Of a stretch of DNA of 64,000 nt, positions 1 to 11,325 are shown piece by piece. Position numbers and translations under genes: made by a program. The DNA comes from Leptodactylus fallax. Taxonomy: Eukaryota; Chordata; Amphibia; Anura; Leptodactylidae. The notes below the pieces were generated by a model, which saw nothing but the letters and a program-made list of their open reading frames with translations, did no database searches and was not told the origin of the DNA. Where the stretch lies: positions 372,001-436,000 of the forward strand of contig CAMRHE010000353.1 in the NCBI GenBank assembly GCA_947044405.1, given 5' to 3'. The stretch's first letter is position 1. Each line of letters begins with the position of its first letter.

Positions 1-535
1 GACCCAATACTGACCCCTGTGGCACCCCACTGGTGACTGTGACCCAGTCTGATTATTTACCATTAATAAGCACCATCTGTTTCCTGTCAGTGAGCCAGTT
101 GCGAACCCAAATGCAAATGTTTTCTCCCAGTCCCAACATTCTCATTTTGCATACCAACCTTTTATGTGGTACAATATCAAAAGACTTTGAAAAGTCCAGA
201 TACACCACGTGCACTGCATTACCCATGTCCAGTCTTGAACTGACCTCTTCATAGAAACTGATCAGATTAGTCTGATAGGACCGATTCCTCATAAACCCAT
301 GCTGATTGGCTGTCATAAGATTATTTATATTGAGGTACTCCAGGATAGCATCTCTTAGAAAGCCCTCAAATATCTTACTCACCACAGAAGTCAAATTTAC
401 TGGCTTATAGTTTCCAGGTACACTTTTAGACCCCTTTTTAAAAATTGGCGCCACATTTGCTATCTGCCAATCAAGTGGAACAGACCCAGTCATTACTGCA
501 TCCTTAAATATTAGGTATAAGGGTCTGTCTATCAC
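1..535 (-). pseudogene. CR1 reverse transcriptase, partial and broken
   Basis: Fragment of a LINE reverse transcriptase. Visible blocks are NVAPIFKKGSK and PGNYKPVNLTSVVSKIFE (fingers), ANQHGFMRNRS, and VYLDFSKSFDIVPH, which holds motif A (usual form DFSKAFD). A stop codon at about 53 interrupts the frame. After it the reading continues as SDWVTVTSGVPQGSVLG (motif B) to the window edge. The catalytic YADD block would lie outside the window. The usual family length is several hundred residues more than is seen here. Confidence 0.88.
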
Positions 536-882
536 CGTGCATAATTCCCTCAGAACTCAGGGGTGTATGCCTTCTGGACCTGGCGATTTCTCTATTTTAG
601 TGTTTTCAATTTATTTTTCTCTTTATAGTTTTATAATGCTGTGTCACTACTTTCTTTTTTTTAGCACTTTAAATGCTTCCTTTTTATCCCTCATTGCACT
701 CCTTACCGTTTTAGTTAGCCATGTTTGGTTTTCTATGATTTCTGGCCCGCTTATTCCCATAAGGTATATGTTTTTTAGTGGTCCTATTTAGAAGGCTTCT
801 GAAAATGTCCCATTTTGTTTGTGTTCCGGTCACTTTGAGGACAATGTCCCTGTTTATGCTGCAAAGCTCCTTTCTCAGCTGG

Positions 883-1590
883 TTAAAATTGGCCTTCCTG
901 AAGTTTTAGTGTTTGTGTACCCCCTCTAATGAACATCTTTTTAATGTGTACAAGAAACCTTATTATGTTGTGGTCACTATTACCTAGATAACCCCCAACC
1001 TTCACTTTTGACAATGTATCAGGTTCAATTGTTAAAATTAGGTCTAAAAGAGCCTCACCTTTTGTTGGGTCCTGCACTAGTTGCGATAGATAATTGTCTT
1101 TTATTACTGACAAAAACCTGTTCCCTTTGTTGGACCTGCAGGTTTCTGCCTCCCAGTTGATATCTGGGTAGTTGAAATCCCCCATAATAATGACTTTGTT
1201 ATGCTTTGCGGCTTCATCTATTTGTTTTATTATTACATTTTCAGCTTCTTCCATTATATTTGGAGATTTATAACAAACCCCTATAAGTATTTTATTATTC
1301 TTTGTTCTTCCCTTAATTTCCACCCATAAGGACTCCACATATTAATTTTCCTCCCAGATGTCCTCATGCAGGACTGGCTTAAGGCAGGATTTTACGTGTA
1401 AGCAAACCCCTCCCCCTTTCCTATAGGTATGCACCTTTCTAAACATACTGTACCCCTGTATATTTACAGCCCAGTCATAGCTGGAGTCCAGCCATGTCTC
1501 ACTTATCCCCACCATGTTATATTTCTCTTCCAACATTATCACTTCTAGTTCCTCCATCTTGTTAGTGACACTTCTGGCGTTAGTATACAT
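883..1590 (-). pseudogene. CR1 APE-type endonuclease domain, broken
   Basis: Two adjacent minus-strand reading frames, broken near 1340, encode an apurinic-like endonuclease that nicks target DNA in LINE retrotransposition. The N-terminal part has YTNARSVTNKMEELE and GISETWLD. The C-terminal part has GDFNYPDINWE and the NSDHNII block near the end, both conserved in this nuclease fold. The break and the missing link to the RT frame make it non-functional. The same region, more degraded, recurs in CR1 copy 2 at about 45.16-45.98 kb. Confidence 0.87.
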
Positions 1591-1764
1591 TCATTTCAAG
1601 GATTTATCATTATCCCTACTCTTCCACTGCCTACTGAATGTTCTAACCGGACCCCCACTCCACCCCCCAGTTACATTTTTTTAGCCCTTTTTCCATTTCT
1701 ACACCATCTTGCCCTCTACATCTTTTACCCTTCCCCCCAGTCCCTAGTTTAAACACTCCTACAA

Positions 1765-2217
1765 CTATCTAGCCATCTTCTCCCCCAGCATAGCTTCACC
1801 CCCCTCCCCGTTGAGATGCAGCCCATCCCTACCATAGAACCTATAGCCCACAGCAAAGTCAGCCCAGTTCTCCAGGAACCCAAACCCCTCCTTCCTACAC
1901 CAGCTCTTGAGCCACTTGTTTACCTCCCTAATCTCCCGCTGCCTTTCCTGTGCGGCTCGTGGTACAGGTAGTATTTCTGAAAATACTACCTTGGCGGTCC
2001 TTGCCTTCAGCTTTCTCCCTAGATCCCTGAAATCATTTTTAAGGACCTTCCACCTAACACTAGCTTTGTCATTTGTGCCAATGTGCACCATGACTGCTGG
2101 GTCCACACAAGTCTCACCCAGTAATCTATCAACCTGATTCGTGATGAGTCGAACTTGAGCACCAGGAAGGCAACACACCGTACGACGATCCCGGTCTTTG
2201 TGACTATAGTATTGCAA
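1765..2217 (-). CDS. CR1 ORF1 SGNH-hydrolase (esterase) domain
   Basis: About 150 codons encoding the esterase-like domain found in ORF1 of CR1 LINEs. The blocks VMVHIGTNDKAS (the GTND block of SGNH hydrolases) and RDGLHLNGEGGEAML (the catalytic Asp/His block) are both present, and SEILPVPRA lies between them. The GDS-type serine block expected further upstream is not clearly visible, so the domain is probably truncated at its start. Known ORF1 proteins of this type bind RNA; the role of the esterase is not established. It lies upstream of the endonuclease frame, as in intact CR1 elements. Confidence 0.8.
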   Translation of the reverse strand: MQYYSHKDRDRRTVCCLPGAQVRLITNQVDRLLGETCVDPAVMVHIGTNDKASVRWKVLKNDFRDLGRKLKARTAKVVFSEILPVPRAAQERQREIREVNKWLKSWCRKEGFGFLENWADFAVGYRFYGRDGLHLNGEGGEAMLGEKMAR

Positions 2218-2505
2218 TCCATGGTATAAGCAATCTACTCAATGCATGTTCAAACTCCCAACCCCCCCCCTCCGAAATGTGGGGAGTAAAATATGAATAG
2301 AAAATGAGGTTAAAAATATAGCTTCTCTGGAAAACCTTCATACACCTGTAACAATGGGAATAAAAATTGATGACTTGTAATTAATAAGAAAATTGAATAA
2401 TAAAAACTGCTGTATTTTAGTGTGTTTTTATTAACTGTACCTAATTTTTTTTTTAGTAATCCACTGGAGTATTTATCTTATTCAATTTATTTTTTCAACT
2501 TTCAG

Positions 2506-2548
2506 GCAATTTTGTCTCGAACTTAATGGACTTGCTGTCAAGCTTCAG
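2506..2548 (+). CDS. mob4: MOB4 (phocein) internal exon, 43 nt
   Basis: A 43 nt exon reading (R)QFCLELNGLAVKLQ, matching roughly residues 75-89 of vertebrate MOB4/phocein as I remember that protein. It is preceded by a pyrimidine-rich acceptor ending in AG and followed by a GT donor. The first base completes a split Arg codon (phase 2 entry) and the last codon is complete. MOB4 is a small zinc-binding adaptor of the STRIPAK phosphatase-kinase complex, acting in the cytoplasm and on membranes. The exon is too short to appear as an ORF. It lies about 690 bp upstream of the giant pyrimidine tract. Confidence 0.92.
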
Positions 2549-3236
2549 GTATTTATTAATGTGTGTGTGTGTGTTTGTTTTTGCAGTCAAACCAGCACAT
2601 GTTTTAATGGATATATGCGTTTTTTTTTGTTTTGTTTTTTCTCTCTCATCTCTAATGACTGATATCTGTCACTGGCAGGTGATTAATACAACACATTGAT
2701 AAATATTATCTATCACTGAAAACTCACTGTAAAACGTAACCGTGCTCCAACCCCAACTGCTGAAATTCAAGATAACTGATCCTAGAAATTCAAACTTTTG
2801 GATGCCGCAGTCTATAGTGACCTTTGCATGTAAGGAGTTTGACACGAGAGGGGTCTCTTCCCCATCAGCCTGCTCCACAAAACAATTGCTGTGTTCCATA
2901 GGATACTATTTCCTGGGAATTCTTGAAGTAAGTGTCACAAATATATAGATTTAGGAACTCCAAGTAAGCTATTTATCGAGTTATCGTGTTTCAATAATTA
3001 ATTAAAGGCAACAAAATCATATTCTCATCTTGCTCATCTTTTGCATTTAAATTCCTGATCAGGCCTCTCAGTACAGCTGAATATTTAGAAAGAATTACCA
3101 TTTTATGAGAGTGGTTAGTAGAAACCACCACTGCTCCTTTGAATTAGGACCCAGGATATATTCCTATTTATTTATTTTGCAGCATCTAAGTTTTTTTCCC
3201 TAAATACTTAATGAACACCCTTTTAATATTATAGCA
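2549..3236. other. MOB4 intron sequence without recognised repeats
   Basis: Intron between the first visible exon and the pyrimidine tract. It contains a short (GT)n run at about 2561-2574 and T-rich stretches near 2620-2645. No coding or transposon signature was recognised. Confidence 0.6.
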
Positions 3237-3486
3237 TTCTTCCTTTCTTCTTCTTCTTCTTCTTCTTCTTCTTCTTCTTCTTCTTCTTCCTTCCTCCTCC
3301 TTCTTCTTCTTCTTCTTCTTCTTCTTCTTCTTTCCTTCTTCCTTCTTCCTCCTCCTTTCTTCTTTCCTTCTTCCTTCTTCCTCCTCCTTCTTCTTCTTCT
3401 TCTTCTTCTTCTTCTTTCCTTCTTCTTCTTCCTCCTTCTTCCTCCTTCTTCCTCCTTCTTCTTCTTCTTCTTCTTCTTCTTCTTCT

Positions 3487-3532
<46 letters not shown>

Positions 3533-3997
3533 TTCTTCTTGTTCTTCTTCTTCCTCCTTCCTTCCTTCTTTCTTCTTCCTTCTTTTTCTTCTTCTTCTTC
3601 TCCTTCTCCTTCTTCCTTCTTCCTTCTTCTTTCTTCCTTCTTCGCTTCTTCTTCTTCCTTCTTCTTCTTCTTCTTCCTTCTTCTTCTTCCTCCTTCTTCT
3701 TCCTTCTTCTTTCTTCCTTCTTCTTCCTCCTTTCTTCTTTCTTCTTCTTTCTTCCTTCTTCTGGTTCTTCTTCTCCTTCCTCCTTTCTTCTTCCTTCTTT
3801 CTTCTTCCTTCCTTCCTTCCTTCCTTCCTTCTTTCTTCTTCCTTCTTCCTTTCTTCTTTCGTCTTCCTTCTTTCTTCTTCCTTCTTCTGGTTCTTCTTCT
3901 TCCTCCTTCCTGCTTTCTTCTTCCTTCTTTCTTCTTCCTTCCTTCCTTCCTTCTTCTTTCTTTCTTCTTCCTTCCTCCTTCTTCCTTTCTTCTTTCT

Positions 3998-4034
<37 letters not shown>

Positions 4035-4063
4035 TTCTTCTTCTTCTTCTTCTTCTTCTTCCT

Positions 4064-4097
<34 letters not shown>

Positions 4098-4267
4098 TTC
4101 TTCTTCCTTCTTCCTTCTTCTTTCTTTCTTCTTCTCTTCCTTCTTCTTCTTTCTTCTTCTTTCTTCCTTCTTCTTTCTTCCTTCTTCTTCTTCTTCTTCT
4201 TCCTCCTTCCTTCCTTCTTCTTCTTTCTTCTTCCTTCTTCCTTCCTCCTTCTATCTTTCTTCTTCCT

Positions 4268-4300
<33 letters not shown>

Positions 4301-6654
4301 TCTTCTTCTTCCTTCTTCTTTCCTTCTTCCTTCTTCTTCTTTCTTCTTCTTCCTTCTTTCTTTCTTTCTTTCTTTCTTCTTCTTCTTCTCTTCTCTTTCT
4401 TCTTCTTCTTTCCTTCTTCTTTCTTTCTTTCTTTCTTCTTCTCTTCTTCCTTCTTCTGTCTTCTTCCTCCTTCCTCCTTCTTCTTCCCTCCTTCCTCCTT
4501 TCTTCTTCCTCTTCCTTCCTTCCTCCTTCTTTCTTCTTCCTTCTTCTTTCTTCTTCTTCCTTCCTTCTTCTTCTTCCTTCTTCTTTCTTCTTTCTTCCTT
4601 CTTCTTCTTCTTCTTCTTCCTTCTCTTCTCTTCTTCTTCCTTCCTTCTTTCTCTCTTCTTTCTTCCTTCTTCTTTCTTCTTCCTTCCTTCTGTTCTTCTT
4701 CCCTCCTTTCTTCTTCCTTCCTTCTTTCCTTCTTCCTTCCTTCTTTCTTCTTCCTTCCTTCTTTCTTCTTCCTTCCTTCTTTCTTCTTCCTTCCTTCTTT
4801 CTTCTTCCTTTCTTCTTTCTTCTTTCTTCTTCCTTCTTCTTCTTCTTGTTGTTCTTCTTCGTCTTCCTCCTCCTTCCTTCCTTCTTCTTCCTTCTTTCTT
4901 CCTTCTTCTTCTTTCTTCTTCCTTCCTTCTTCCTTCCTTCTTCCTTCTTCTTCCTTCTTCTTCTTCTTCTTCCTTCTTCTTTCTTTCTTCCTTCCTTCCT
5001 TCTTCCTTCTTCTTCTTTCTTCTTCCTTTCTTCTTCTTCCTTTTTCTTCTTCTTCCTTCTTCCTTCTTTCTTCCTTCTTCTTCTTCCTTCCTTCATTCCT
5101 TCCTTCTTCCTTTCTTCTTTCTTCCTTCTTCTTTCTTCCTTCTCCTTGTTCTTCTTCTTCCTCCTTCTTCTTCTTCTTCTTCCTTCTTTCTTCCTTCTTC
5201 CTTCTTTCTTCTTCCTTCTTTCTTCTTCTTCCTTCTTCCTTCCTTCCTTCTTCTTCTTCCTTCTTCCTTCTTCTTCTTCTTCTTCTTCCTTCTTTCTTCT
5301 TCCTTCTTCCTTCTTTCTTCTTCCTTCTTTCTTCTTCCTTCTTTCTTCTTCCTTCTTCTCTTCTTCTTCTCTTCTTCTTCCTTCTTTCTTCTTCTTCTTC
5401 TTCTTCTTCCTTCTTCCTTCTTCCTCTTCTTCTTCCTTCTTCCTTCCTTCTCCTTGTTCTTCTTCTTTTTCTTCCTCCTTCCTTCCTTCTTTCTTCCTTC
5501 CTTCTTCTTTCCTTCTTTTTGTTCTTCTTCCTCCTTCTTTCCTTCTTCTTTCTTCTTCCTTCCTTCTTTCTTCTTCCTTCCTTCTTTCTTCCTTCCTTCC
5601 TTCCTTCCTTCCTCCTTCCTTCTTTCTTTTTCTTTCTTCCTCTTCTTGTTCTTCTTCTTCTTCCTCCTTCCTTCCGTCTTTCTTCTTCCTTCCTTCTTTC
5701 TTCTTCCTTCCTTTCTTCTTTCTTCTCCTCCTTCCTTCTTTCTTCTTCTTCCTTCCTTCTTTCTTCTTCCTTCTTCTTCCTTCCTTCTTTTTCTTCTCCT
5801 TCCTTTCTTCTTCTTCTTCCTTCCTTCTTTCTTCCTTCTTCTCTTCTTCCTTCCTTCCTCTTCTTCCTCCTTCCTTCTTCATTCCTCCTTCTTCCTTCCT
5901 TCTTTCTTCTTTCTTCTTCCTTCCTTCTCCTTGTTCTTCTTCCTCCTTCCTTCTTCCTTCTTTCTTCCGTTCTTCTTCTTCCTCCTTCCTTCTTCCTTCT
6001 TCTTCTTTCTTCTTCCTCCTTCTTCTTCTTTCTTCCTTCTTCTTCCTCCTTTCTTCCTCCTTTCTTATTTCTTCTTCTTTCTTCTTCCTTCTTCCTTCTT
6101 TCTCTTCTTTCTTTCTTCTTCTTGTTGTTGTTCTTCGTCTTCCTCCTCCTTCCTTCCTTCTTCTTCCTTCCTTCCTTCCTTCCTTCCTTCCTTCCTTCCT
6201 TCCTTCCTTCTTTCTTCCTCCTTCCTTCTTTCTTCCTCCTTCCTTCTTTCTTCCTTCTTCTTTCTTCTTCTTCCTTCTTTCTTCCTTCCTTCTTCTTCCT
6301 TCTTCCTCCTTCCTTCTTCCTTCTTTCTTCTTCCTTCCTTCTTTCTTCTTCCTTCTTTCTTCTTTCTTATTCCTCCTTCCTTCTTCCTCCCTTCTTCCTT
6401 CTTCTTGTTCTTCTTCTTCCTCCTTCCTTCTTCTTCCTTCTTTCTTCCTTCCTTCTTCCTTCTTCTTCCTTCTTTCTTTCTTCTTCCTTCTTTCTTCCTT
6501 CTTCTTCTTCTTCTTCTTCCTTCCTTCCTTCCTTCTTCTTCCTTCCTTCTTCCTTCTTCTTTCTTCCTTCTTCTTGTTCTTCTTCCTCCTTCCTTCCTTC
6601 CTTCTTTTTCTTTCTTCTTCCTTCTTTCTTCCTCCTTCCTCCTTCTTCTTCTCT

Positions 6655-6691
<37 letters not shown>

Positions 6692-7149
6692 TTTCTTCCT
6701 TCTTCTTGTTCTTCCTCTTCCTCCTTCCTTCCTTCTTTCTTCTTCCTTCTTTCTTTCCTTCCTTCTTCCTTCTTCTTTCTTCTTCCTTCTTTCTTCCTTC
6801 TTCTTCTTTTTCTTTCTTTCTTTCTTCTTCTTGTTGTTCTTCTTCTTCCTCCTTCCTTCCTTCCTTCCTTCCTTCTTCTTCCTTCCTTCCTTCCTTCCTT
6901 CTTTCTTCCTCCTTCCTTCTTTCTTCTTCCTTCCTTCTTTCTTCCTTCTTCTTCTTCTTCTTCTTCTTCTTTCTTTCTTCTTTCTTCCTTCTTTCTTCCT
7001 TCCTTCCTTCTTCTTCTTCTTCTTCTTCCTTCTTCTTCTTCCTTCTTCTTCTTCCTTCTTCTTCTTCCTTCTTCTTCTTCTTTTTCTTCTTCTTCTTTCT
7101 TCTTCCTTCTTTCTCCTTCCTTCCTTCTTCCTCCCTCCTTTTCCTTTTC
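3237..7149 (+). repeat. 3.9 kb polypyrimidine TTC/CTT/CCTT tract
   Basis: About 3,913 bp composed almost only of C and T on the + strand, in shifting mixtures of TTC, TTTC, CCTT and CCTCC units. Pure (TTC)n and (TTTC)n blocks are visible at 3249-3330, 3490-3530 and 4000-4090. Rare G or A interruptions recur in a shared context, GTTCTTCTTC followed by TCCTCCTTCC, near 3541, 3772, 3890, 4852, 5150, 5457, 5650, 5935, 6410, 6577 and 6835. This suggests amplification of longer blocks. The absence of stop codons creates artificial reading frames of up to 1,205 codons (Phe/Ser/Leu/Pro on +, Lys/Glu/Arg on minus), which are not genes. Mirror-symmetric purine-pyrimidine DNA of this kind can form triplexes. 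Confidence 0.97.
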
Positions 7150-7584
7150 ATTGTGAGTGTGCTAATTTTGTTAAAGATTCTGTCAGCCTTTCTACTGCTG
7201 CTGTTCAATTTTGGAACTCCGTTTTCATGAAAACATAATTGTATTTATTTGCAAATGAGGAAAAAAGTGTTTTGCCCAGGAACCTAGAGCTGAGACCAAG
7301 GCCCAGGCAAGCCAAGTCACATCTTTAAAACACTTTTTCTCATCATTTGCATATGAATAAAACAGCAAATTACATCAAAATGGGTCTCCAAAACTGAATA
7401 ACAGAAGCATATTTAGAAATTGTATGATCACCTCTACAAGTACAATGACTAGGTCTATAAAAGATTTCTGACAGTATAGAAAATCATAAAAGTAGTTGAT
7501 GGTGGTTGGTGCACAATTTTTAATTATTTAAAGCAAGTCTATTAGTTTATGAAAAGTTGTTTTATAATCGGAGGTGGTATTTAA
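7150..7584. other. intron sequence, nothing recognised
   Basis: Ordinary AT-rich sequence between the pyrimidine tract and the next MITE. No coding or repeat signature was recognised. Confidence 0.5.
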
Positions 7585-7985
7585 CCCCTTAAAGGGAACC
7601 TGTCAGGTCGATTTGGGACACTAAACCACCCACAGGTCCTTATAGACTGGGGTTTTAGCATCCCAAATCGCCCTGTTTTAAATCCATCCATGCTGGTATT
7701 TGAAAAAATAAATAACCTTTTATACTTATTTAGAGATGAGTCCATTGCGTCTCATCAAACTTATCTCTTGTACTCCCGGCGCCTGTGCATTTTTTCAACA
7801 AAGCCAATGTGCAGGTGCCAGAAGTACGGGGCATGTGCTCTGAAGCCGAGGTATATTCCTCTTGCTTCAGTGAAGAACTGCACTGGTGCAACATGTACAG
7901 TGGCAGAGTTTTTAGCTTAAAGCTTTTTTTTATTTTTATTGCAAGAATTGGATGACTTAAGGACTTTTAGGTGGTTTAGTATCTC
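7585..7985. mobile_element. MITE with TTAAAGGGAACCTGTC terminus
   Basis: The left end begins TTAAAGGGAACCTGTCAGG. The segment after it (ATTTGGGACACTAAACCACC) reappears inverted near 7960-7990 as GGTGGTTTAGTATCTCAAAT, so the ends form an imperfect inverted repeat. The extreme right terminus seems lost. It carries no coding capacity. Elements with this end are common in frogs and probably use TTAA targets; the superfamily is inferred. Confidence 0.6.
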
Positions 7986-7999
7986 AAATACTAGGTGGC

Positions 8000-8187
8000 T
8001 ACTTTGAAGAACCTAGAATATAAGACATATTTTCAGTTGTTTCGCTCTTTTTTTGTTAAGTATATAATTCCACATGTGTTAATTCATAGTTTTGATGCCT
8101 TCAGTGTGAATCTACAATTTTTATAGTCATGAAAATACAGAAAACTCTTGGAATGAGAAGGTGTGTCCAAACTTTTGGTCTGTACTG
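8000..8187 (+). mobile_element. Tc1-like transposon, 3' end only
   Basis: The sequence ends GGTGTGTCCAAACTTTTGG, then TCTGTACTG next to TA. This is the reverse of a well-known Tc1-like terminal inverted repeat (CAGTACAGACCAAAAGTTTG). The upstream part, including AATTCCACATGTGTTAATTC and a TCAGTGTGAATCTACAATTT block, is the usual subterminal region. No transposase part or left terminus is present, so this is a solo 3' fragment. Confidence 0.7.
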
Positions 8188-8696
8188 TATATATCGATAT
8201 ATACATACACAACAGACACATATAGATTGATTAGTAAGACATTAATCCTGTCATATCACAACAATAAGACACTATGGTTTTGTGGCAAAAACATGCCCTA
8301 TTAGTTTTTTAAACAGTTTGGCAGTGGTTGGATACCAGACACCAGTGTGAACCTAGCGAATTCTGTTTTGTTTTGTTTGTTTCGTTGAGCGTTATTTCTC
8401 ATGCATTCAGCAACCCTTATTTCCAAATTACAAGCTGTTCAAACCTTTGGCTCAGGGGCTTTCCCTAGCACTGGTTACATGATCTGTTTTCATTTCACCT
8501 ACACACCTTCAATTCAGCTTCACTTCTGTGTCAATTTCCCATCACAGTACTATATATCTGGTAAGAATGATCTTTGTTACTGCACAAAGCACAGCTTGCT
8601 TAGCAGAAGTTTGTTTAAATAAGTAGAGTAGGAAGATCCCCTGTGCCTGAGCTTTTCTATGATGGATTTTGCTACAACAAGGCAGCTTGCAGTGTA

Positions 8697-10334
<1,638 letters not shown>

Positions 10335-10651
10335 TATAACACATGCAAGCTGCAGAAGACACTAAGAAATTTTATAATGCAAACCATTCTGATGTTTACT
10401 GAAACTGTTTTACTGATACTTTAATGTTTTCCCTTTTCCCCTCTTTCTTAATCCCCACTATATTCTATTGTGATATTGGTATTACCATGATATTGGTTTC
10501 TCACTTCTTTTGGTAAGTTCTGTTTTCATATGTATACTTGTATTTTGTAACCTTTTTGTAAACTTTCATATGTTTAAAATTAAAGTTCTTAGTGCAGAAG
10601 AGTATGCTATTTTGATACCAGGTTAAGTTTCTCAAATTTCCTCTTTTGCAG

Positions 10652-10738
10652 GTGGAATGTCACCCTGACACTTGCACTCAGATGACTGCCACAGAACAAT
10701 GGATATTTCTTTGTGCAGCTCATAAAACCCCAAAAGAG
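10652..10738 (+). CDS. mob4: MOB4 (phocein) internal exon, 87 nt
   Basis: An 87 nt, 29 codon exon reading [19 protein letters not shown] followed by [10 protein letters not shown]. It matches about residues 90-118 of MOB4. It includes a CysX4Cys pair (ECHPDTC), expected to be half of the structural zinc site of the MOB fold. The acceptor is TCCTCTTTTGCAG and the donor is GAG then GTAATG. Entry and exit are in phase 0, matching the previous exon. The first residue is Val where I recall Ser in mammals; this could be a species difference. The next exon is 52 kb away. Confidence 0.96.
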
Positions 10739-10810
10739 GTAATGACATTTTCTTCAAATGCTGTGACGTTAACATGGTCCAACATAAGCAAAGAAATGTG
10801 TAATACAACT

Positions 10811-11046
10811 TAGGTTATGTGCACATCTGTCTGGGGCCATCGGGGGACCCGAACAACAGAGCCGGGCTGCTAAAACAGTGGTAACCTGCGAACACCGGTG
10901 GTCCCCATAGACTGTCGGGTGTCCACCGTTTTTATACTGAAACTGTCGGAGAGAAAGGTCTTCCTTGCAGGACTTATCTCTCCAATTTCTGGTGGTCTCT
11001 GCGGTGCAGTTTCCAACAGAGACTCTGGCGCAGATGTGAACTTAGG
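10811..11046. mobile_element. foldback MITE, Harbinger-like ends
   Basis: Begins TTAGGTTATGTGCACATCTG and ends CAGATGTGAACTTAGG, so the ends are inverted repeats resembling the frog Harbinger MITE terminus seen intact at 58447-58865. The roughly 200 bp interior has no coding frame of interest. Confidence 0.5.
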
Positions 11047-11047
11047 C

Positions 11048-11185
11048 TCTAGTGGAAGAGTGAAGAAATCAGGCGATATTGATACCTTTTAGAGGCTAAC
11101 TGAGTATATTTGATGGTAAGCTTTCGAGAGTACTCTTCCACTACTTTCTATGGCTAACACGGTACAATATTATACTACTAGCAAC
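11048..11185. repeat. short foldback related to the 34.3 kb insertion
   Basis: The first half (AGTGGAAGAGTGAAGAAATC, then CTTTTAGAGGCTAACTGAGT) matches the element fragment at 34290-34400. The second half (ACTCTTCCACTACTTTCTAT, then GGCTAACACGGTAC) is the reverse complement of that fragment's first 50 bp. The two halves therefore come from the same repeat end in opposite orientation. The context TAAGCTTTCGAGAG between them resembles Penelope pLTR sequence; that link is inferred. Confidence 0.5.
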
Positions 11186-11325
11186 TTAAGTTCTATTCAG
11201 AGCACATTTTTTACATCTGTTGAACAGATGCAAACGGATGGCCATCTGTTTACATAGACATCAGTGTTTTTTGTTTGTTTGTTTGTTTGTTTTCATATGT
11301 GAAATGGATCTTATATTTTTTTTTT

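Larger units (their letters stand above)
1..2222 (-). mobile_element. CR1-clade LINE, copy 1 (cut by window edge)
   Basis: Non-LTR retrotransposon on the minus strand. In reading order it holds an ORF1 with an SGNH-type esterase domain, an APE-type endonuclease and the first part of a reverse transcriptase, which runs off the left window edge. Frames are broken by stops, so this is a dead copy. Comparison with copy 2 (36.3-46.3 kb) shows that this copy lacks about 280 bp near position 605 that copy 2 keeps. It preserves the undisturbed sequence around 750-775 where copy 2 carries a 7.2 kb hAT insertion. The order esterase ORF1, APE endonuclease, RT is characteristic of the CR1 clade. Confidence 0.9.

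Noticed and set aside
3539..7156. A 1,205-codon + strand frame and other frames of 594 and 794 codons rich in Phe, Ser, Leu and Pro
   Set aside because: They arise because TTC/CCT repeats contain no stop codons in any + frame; composition is pure repeat and there is no domain.
4251..7208. A 985-codon minus-strand frame rich in Lys, Glu and Arg
   Set aside because: The antisense of the same pyrimidine tract (GAA/AAG/AGG); not a coiled-coil gene.
8190..8220. TATATATCGATATATACATA as a possible promoter or replication site
   Set aside because: Short AT-rich simple sequence just outside a Tc1 end; nothing else supports a function.
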